Positions 58,448 through 64,000 of a DNA stretch of 64,000 nt are shown here, in pieces. Position numbers and translations under genes: made by a program. Position 1 is the first letter of the stretch. Every line of letters starts with the position of its first letter. The stretch lies in assembly GCF_001625215.2 (NCBI RefSeq), contig NC_030382.2:26832610-26896609 (forward strand), given 5' to 3'. The notes beneath the pieces were generated by a model, which made no database searches, had not been told where the DNA came from, and was given only the letters and a program-made list of their open reading frames with translations. This DNA comes from Daucus carota subsp. sativus. Taxonomy: Eukaryota; Streptophyta; Magnoliopsida; Apiales; Apiaceae.

Positions 58448-61177
58448 TCAAGTAAATTCTGGACTCGGGCAGGTTACATTTTCAGTTTGCAAGGGATATA
58501 AAGGCTGTCTTGTTGAATCAAAATCACTTAGATCAATTTTCTTTGTAACAAGGCTACCCATCTTGGGGCTAGATTTCCGCTTATTTCCCTGCAAGAGGTT
58601 AGGGTGACCATTGATGAATATCTTTAACAAGAAAACTAGGTATTTCAAAAATTAGTTTATAGCATAATTGTTACCTTCACAGATCCACTGCTAGTGTGTT
58701 TTCCAGCAGAATCAGAGTTTTGACCTTCTTTCAGGACTTTCCTTATCAACCTTTTGTTCTCAGTATCCAGTATGTCATTCTCTTCAGATAAGACTTTCAC
58801 CTAGGCAAATCAAATGCATTTGGTCAACAGATGTGCACTTAATATTAGATAACGTAAGCAGGAATAAACAAACTAACCTCCTCTTCAGCTCTATGAAGAT
58901 TGATCCTCAAATGTTCCTTGTCAGTGTGGAGGCTCTTAATCTCTGAGAGTAGTGCTAAAACATTTTGGGTTGATGGCCTCAAGCTACAACCAAAGAAAGA
59001 TTGGGCTTCAAATTACGTAACCAATCAGGGCAATAATACGAGTGCGAAAGTACAGTAGCTGGCCTTTCATGATTCAATGAGAATCATGATTACCAAAAGT
59101 ATCCAAGTACATCTGCAGTGTAACTGAAGGGGCTCACCTATTCCTCATTTTTAGCAGCCTTTGGCATACTTCCAACTCACTGTTTGCCTCTAAAAATGCA
59201 AGTGATTTTGAAGCAACATCATCTTTGCCAATCAAGCTTGTCAACAGAGATTCAACTAGTTTGTTTTCCACAGCTGTGGCTCCTACTGATGTATCAACCT
59301 TCAGCAATGCATAAATAAATAAACAACATACCCCAAAAAGCGTTCTATAGCTTTCTCAATAATTAATACCATTCGGGAGAAGCAAACAATATTACAAAAA
59401 AATTAAATGAAATTAATTTTTAGCGTTCTATACATTTTATAGCGTTCTATACATTTTATTGTGTAAATGAAATTAATTTAAATGAAATTAATTTTATTTA
59501 CACAATAAAATGTAGTATGCTGTATGCATTTAGGTTAAAAGTTAAAACTCTCACAATCTCTTGCGGAAGTTTCTATTACACAGACTACTCCATGATTTGC
59601 CAATTACAAAAAAATTGTTCATAATCAGAGGCTTCTATTTTTTTGTTAAGAGCCACTGATATGAAGCAGTTTCATGATTAATAGCCTTCTTAGGGGTTCT
59701 GCTACATAAAGAAATATAATTATATATATTTTTTTAGTGTTAAACAAACAATTAATTAATTGAGAAATGGATATAAGTCTGCGAATTCAATGTGTTTCTG
59801 CAAATTTCTTGCCAAGATATGTAGTTATTACCTCTGTCCTACCTTTTCTGGATCCTGTCCTACATCATTTAGCAAAACACAGGTAAAATGTCATATCACA
59901 CTCACCAGGTATTGGATCATTCACCTATTAATAGATTTTGCTAATTTTACATACCAAGTAGAAGTATTTGATCATTCTAAGCAATTTGCTGAAAACTAGT
60001 ATTAATCAATATGTCCAAGCACACATTGAGGTGAGTGTCCAAGACCATCACACAATGAGTGAGCAAAATTATCACTTTGATATCAGAAAATACAGCGGAA
60101 GAAGAAATATATAAATATTACCACTGGCATCTCAAACTGATGCTTGTAAAACCGCAGATCCTCGGATAATCTTATCAACTCTTGAGATAATTTTTTCAAC
60201 TCTTCCTCCAAATCATGTACACGGGATTCTGCTTGCTTCGCACGGTCATCAGCTTCATTTCCGAAATCCATCAATGCTTCGCGGTCACGATCATACAGCG
60301 CACACTCTCGCTCCCACTTCTTACACTGAGAAAGTAAGTTTGAGCACTCCATAGCCAATTTCTGGTTTTCTTCTACAAATTTCTTCACAGCTTGGGCATT
60401 CATACTCGACTCAGCCTAATAATCATAGAATCAGTGGACTAAGAAGAAAGCAAAAGACTCCACAACAGCCAGCATGAAAGGGACAATGACGTGAATCAAA
60501 GAAGACACGTGATACATTATAACAATTCCTAGGAAATACAAGCAAATCAATAATAATATCAGTTATTTTGAATAAAGAAACAGTCCTGCTGCTATCATTA
60601 TGTGTGCATCATTAACAAGTACATAAATGAAAATTTGTCCACCTATTTCCCTAGTATTAGAAACAAAGTCATAACCTAAAATTAAAGAAAACAAGAGAGT
60701 AGCGGCTATTATTATGACAATGACTCGAAAATAACAGAGTATATAGCAAAGCAATGGGGAAGAATTTAATAAAAAAAATACACAAAAACAACAGAGACCC
60801 TACAAAAAGATAATCATAAGCTCTGGAAAACAATACAATCGAATCCAAGATAGAAATTTTCACTGATAATCATCATCATCCAAGAAATACAAAGAGAGAA
60901 AACGAATAGATATTTAACAAAAAAGAAAAAGGATTAAAATTAACGATAATTGAATGAAACAATTAAGAGTGTGCGAGTAACAAACCCTAAGACATTGAAT
61001 TTGTTGATCTTTGGCGTTGAGATTGGCTCGCAAAGAGAGATACTGGTGGTAAATTCTCCGATGCGATTCCTGGGAAACACGAAGCTTGGTCTCCAGAGTA
61101 GTTGTAGAGACGGGAAGGCCCAGAGAGAAATCGACGGTTTCTCTCAAAAACGACTCTGTTTCTGGAGGAACATCCAT
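58448..61177 (-). CDS. plant-specific coiled-coil protein, 339 aa, unknown function
   Basis: Six minus-strand exons join in frame: 60986-61177, 60122-60415, 59138-59298, 58878-58983, 58675-58800 and 58448-58588. The N-terminus (MDVPPETESFLRETVDFSLGLPVS) leads into long heptad-rich helices, including MNAQAVKKFVEENQKLAMEC, the CKKWERECALYDRDREALMD block and RVHDLEEELKKLSQELIRLSE. A middle region follows (LLTSLIGKDDVASKSLAFLE), then a second coiled coil (LHTDKEHLRINLHRAEEE...NDILDTENKRLIRK) and a basic/Ser-rich tail (GNKRKSSPKM). There is no signal peptide, membrane segment or enzyme motif. I recall this as a conserved single-domain plant protein without an assigned role. It is likely soluble and self-associating (inference). 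The leader is rich in CT repeats on the coding strand. Confidence 0.88.
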
Positions 61178-61253
61178 GGGTGTGATTAAAGTTACGATTC
61201 TGTGTTTCTTGAGGGAGGGTGTGTGTTGTTGTTACTGATGAGGAGATCTGTGG

Positions 61254-61280
61254 GGAGAGAGAGAGAGAGAGAGATCTGTG

Positions 61281-61323
<43 letters not shown>

Positions 61324-61386
61324 CAGTGAATAAACAAACACAAAGGGGGAAGAGGAGGGGGAGGAGGGTTTTGATTTTCAAGTGAA

Positions 61387-61421
<35 letters not shown>
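61254..61421. repeat. (GA)n microsatellites in the coiled-coil gene 5' region
   Basis: Two nearly pure GA blocks (61254-61320, interrupted by one atctgtgggga, and 61390-61421) lie 77-244 bp upstream of the ATG. On the gene strand they are CT tracts, as in many plant leaders and GAGA-type promoters. Confidence 0.88.
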
Positions 61422-61425
<4 letters not shown>

Positions 61426-61862
61426 GTGTTTTTGGAGCCGTTAGACAGTGGGCCTCATTTGTAAATCCCACGAGTCCCCTTCCCTCGTCCCTTTGAGTCT
61501 GCACTGTATTATTCAATTTCATTATTTATAATTTAACAACTAATATTATTTTGTTAATAATTTAGTATTGTTACAAAAAGAATTATATTTTATTTTATCT
61601 ATTTAATTTTTAATTTTATTTTAAAAATAAATTTCTGTCATAATAATATACATTGTTTGGTTAAAATAGTTTTTTAATAATTCGTATACGTGTTTGAGTT
61701 AATATTTTAATTAGATATGTTAATTTAATTTTTGTATCTAGTATATTAAATAAGTTTTAATAGTTAAACTCATCAAAAGGAAAATTAAAAATTGAACTGA
61801 AAAGATATATTTTTATAAGGATATTTAATTAAGTTTTAATTATGGTGTAAAATATCCGTTAA
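61422..61862. other. intergenic, AT-rich
   Basis: Upstream flank of the coiled-coil gene; nothing recognised. Confidence 0.5.
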
Positions 61863-62286
61863 TCTATACTATCTATACTATACTATAATAAGCCATAAGC
61901 CAACATAGGTATAATTTGTAGTTAGTACAAAATTTTGGTTTGGTCATCTCCTTTGTAACTACACAAGTTTGTCACATGTAAACTTCTCTTACTCTTACAA
62001 TATTAAAGAGTTTTATACCGCTTAAATTACAAACACTTGAGATGTAGTACAAGATAAAAACTCCACCACTATTCTTTTAAATATAATTTATATACAATAT
62101 TATAACAAATCGACATTGGTATAATTTGTAGTCGTCCAAAAAATATAATCAGTTGGTAAATATAATCAGGTTAAAATCCAATTCATCAATTCTAAAATAC
62201 TAATAAGATGATGTTAAAATTTAAATTATAATTAATAAATTACGAATTCTATATCCGCCCGTGCTTCGCACGGGTTAAGAGGCTAG
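61863..62286 (+). mobile_element. short non-autonomous Helitron, 424 bp
   Basis: The 5' end is TCTATACTATCTATACTA after an A (61862). The 3' end has the hairpin CCCGTGC-TTC-GCACGGG (62258-62274), then 8 bases, then CTAG followed by T (62283-62287). An insertion between A and T with TC/CTRR ends and a subterminal hairpin is the Helitron signature. There is no Rep/helicase inside and no TSD, as expected. Confidence 0.82.
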
Positions 62287-62368
62287 TATATGTTACAAGT
62301 TAAATAGGTCTCTGAGTGTCAGGAATGCCTGACCACCAAAACTTTGATGTTTCGACTTTAACAATATA

Positions 62369-62605
62369 CTCCCTCCATCCCAAATTAGATGAACTAGTTG
62401 ACTTTGGACACGTAACTTAAGGTGCATTGACTGTCTAGTTCCGAAATTTATTTTTTTAATTTTTCTTTTGTAAACGAAAATTTCATATTTAAATTTTTAT
62501 TTGCAAAAATAAAATTTTAAAAATATGTAACGTAGCTATGCGGTCAATAGACTTTAAAATACATGTCGAAAGTCAACGAGCTCATCTAATTTGGGATGGA
62601 GGGAG
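62369..62605. mobile_element. CTCCCTC-family MITE
   Basis: TA-CTCCCTCCATCCCAAATTAGATG and catctaatttgggatGGAGGGAG-TA (TA at 62367-62368 and 62606-62607). The ends match over more than 20 bp. It lies 80 bp from the Helitron 3' end. Confidence 0.88.
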
Positions 62606-63408
62606 TAGAATAGATTAGTCGATTGATTATATATTTTTTAAATTTCATGTCATCATTATAAGACATGAAAAGTCATCAACATGGCGTGCTTTATTCTTTA
62701 GATCAAATGGCATGGCCAAAGGTAGATGGACATCCTACTGTAGTTGTTTATCTTCTAAATCAGATTGGAGCCTTCCGACACTTTCAGAGGTGTCGACAAT
62801 TCATGCTCTATCATGGTGTCATCATGTTTCATTTTACGAATCCGCCCATAAGTTGATCAAGTTGGAACCTAATTCTGAATATACGTCATGTCTAATGATC
62901 GGTTTCATATCCTCTGCAAGTAGCTCCTCTTGAATGTTTGTACTAATCTTCTCAAGACTATGCATTCATTGGTACATCTTGTGTTCATAGTTAATAGAAA
63001 AATCCCACAATAGCTTAGAATTCATGTTATACCTTGGTATAACCTGATGATGTCTCTATGCTTACTCATTTATTTGACCAGTTGTGACGATTGGAACCAC
63101 TTTTTCAGAAGATGACATTGAGGCCCATTTGACTTAAAATGATGACTTTTGGGACCTTTTCTCCGGTCAAGACAGACAAACTGCTGGCGGTAGTCTGAAC
63201 TAAAAGCATGTTCCATAAAAAGATCACCCAGACAAAAGAAATAAAACACATCACCAAAACTTGTGATAAATCCAAGACTCTTGGCAAAAGCTTTAATTAT
63301 TAGCATCGAATATCATTGTAAAACCACAGGTAAAACCATTCATCAATTACATAGGAGGCAGCGTACTCCTAAGAAGCCCGTGACTATATTCCAGTGCTGC
63401 CACCACTT
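62606..63408. other. possible decayed coding DNA, unassigned
   Basis: Minus-strand frames read like protein without a family I can name (63306-63070: SLGFITSFGDVFYFFCLGDL, then RRKGPKSHHFKSNGPQCHLL; weaker pieces continue to about 62690). Stops interrupt them. It could be a pseudogene fragment or exons of an unknown gene; I could not choose. Confidence 0.25.
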
Positions 63409-63491
63409 CTACTTAATTTCAAGCTTCCATACCTCACGAACGTTGGAAGAGCCATCTGCAACCTCCGCAACCAGGCTCGCTTTCAAAAAAC
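63409..63491 (-). CDS. possible last coding exon of an unidentified gene
   Basis: On the minus strand a good acceptor (tttatttcag, ending at 63492) opens a frame reading FLKASLVAEVADGSSNVREV then WKLEIK and TAG (63409-63411). The 83-nt exon would continue a codon from an upstream exon beyond 63492. The residue composition looks like real protein, but nothing else of the gene is seen up to 64000. Confidence 0.3.
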
Positions 63492-64000
63492 CTGAAATAA
63501 AAATATATACTTTGCAAATTTGAGAAGAGGAAATTTAATGTTATTTCTTAAAGTATATTTGGTAAATTATATGTATAAAGTATAAACACAACATTAAAAT
63601 TTGTACCAGCTTTGGGATATTGAATAGAAGGGGGATTACAATTTCGGGTAATTTTTTTAATTCTTCTTTACCCCATAAAGATATTGAATAGAAGGGGGTA
63701 TTCTTTTTGCCACTACGATTTTGAAAATGAATGTATAAATGTCCTTCAAAAGTAAGTAAATAGATTTGAAACATATAAATGCGGTTAATCCCGCTGTAAA
63801 CCAAGCTATCATTGCGAAAATTGGTGAATATATATATATAACAGATATAAATTCTTCTCAACGCATAAGCAACATAATTCATGATGAGAAACCATAGCAA
63901 GTCATTTATATCGATAGAGAAAAAACTAGATCAGAAATATTTTTCTAGTGACTGAGATACAAGCTATTTACTACGACTCGGATACAAAATGTCTACACAC
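63492..64000. other. right edge, no gene recognised
   Basis: AT-rich. An agatattgaatagaaggggg phrase occurs twice (near 63615 and 63678). If the 63409-63491 exon is real this is intron. Confidence 0.4.

Noticed and set aside
61232-61522. Ser/Leu-repeat ORF over the GA microsatellites
   Set aside because: Translation of a dinucleotide repeat in the 5' leader.
62665-62933. Plus-strand ORF with SAHKLIKLEPNSEYTS resembling a PPR E-motif
   Set aside because: The similarity is limited to a few residues and there are no PPR repeats around it; chance is likely.
1-64000. tRNA or rRNA genes
   Set aside because: I saw no cloverleaf-compatible A and B boxes or rRNA core sequences by eye. A tRNAscan or Rfam run would be decisive.

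Overview
This is a stretch of plant nuclear DNA, almost certainly from a eudicot. It has spliced genes with GT-AG introns, AT-rich non-coding DNA and dense nested transposons, and the proteins resemble Arabidopsis families end to end. An asterid such as an Apiaceae species is possible, but that is only an inference. No rRNA, tRNA, CRISPR array or bacterial-type operon is visible.

Seven host protein genes are supported, and I joined exons by frame-consistent splice sites. (1) ICP55-like mitochondrial aminopeptidase, minus strand, five 5' exons at 752-5549, with the catalytic part beyond the left edge. (2) A RABA5-type Rab GTPase, plus strand, 25864-28866, two exons. (3) A single-exon P-type PPR protein, minus strand, 33616-36186. 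(4) A 996-aa C2H2 zinc-finger protein with a long acidic tail, plus strand, 41980-47697, five exons. (5) A TMK4-like LRR receptor kinase, plus strand, 50707-54973, two exons. (6) A GH17 beta-1,3-glucanase with a C-terminal X8 domain, plus strand, 56265-57755, two exons. (7) A 339-aa coiled-coil protein of unknown function, minus strand, 58448-61177, six exons. A possible last exon of another minus-strand gene lies at 63409-63491.

The rest is mostly transposable elements, several delimited to the base by inverted repeats and target-site duplications (TSDs). 6224-13011 is a 6.8-kb MULE with a decayed transposase and a tandem TRIM retrotransposon nested inside. 13692-14838 is a broken PIF/Harbinger-type Myb-like ORF. 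15350-16835 is the 3' end of a LINE. 17901-21745 is a hAT element (8-bp TSD) filled with part of a copia retrotransposon. 23205-23612 is a hAT MITE. 24285-25639 is a Pack-MULE (perfect 9-bp TSD) carrying a piece of a bZIP34/61-type gene, ending about 220 bp before the Rab start codon. 37311-41237 is a 3.9-kb mariner with a nearly intact DD39D transposase, itself inserted in a small GTGTGCCC-ended MITE. 61863-62286 is a short Helitron. Six small MITEs with CTCCCTC-type ends are scattered through the window, two of them inside introns of the zinc-finger gene and one just upstream of it.

The host genes do not form a pathway; they are ordinary neighbours. The most unusual material is the nested transposon architecture, the Pack-MULE at the Rab promoter, and the mariner, whose transposase N-terminus carries DLNxxP (EAR-type) motifs while a separate antisense ORF in the same element carries another.
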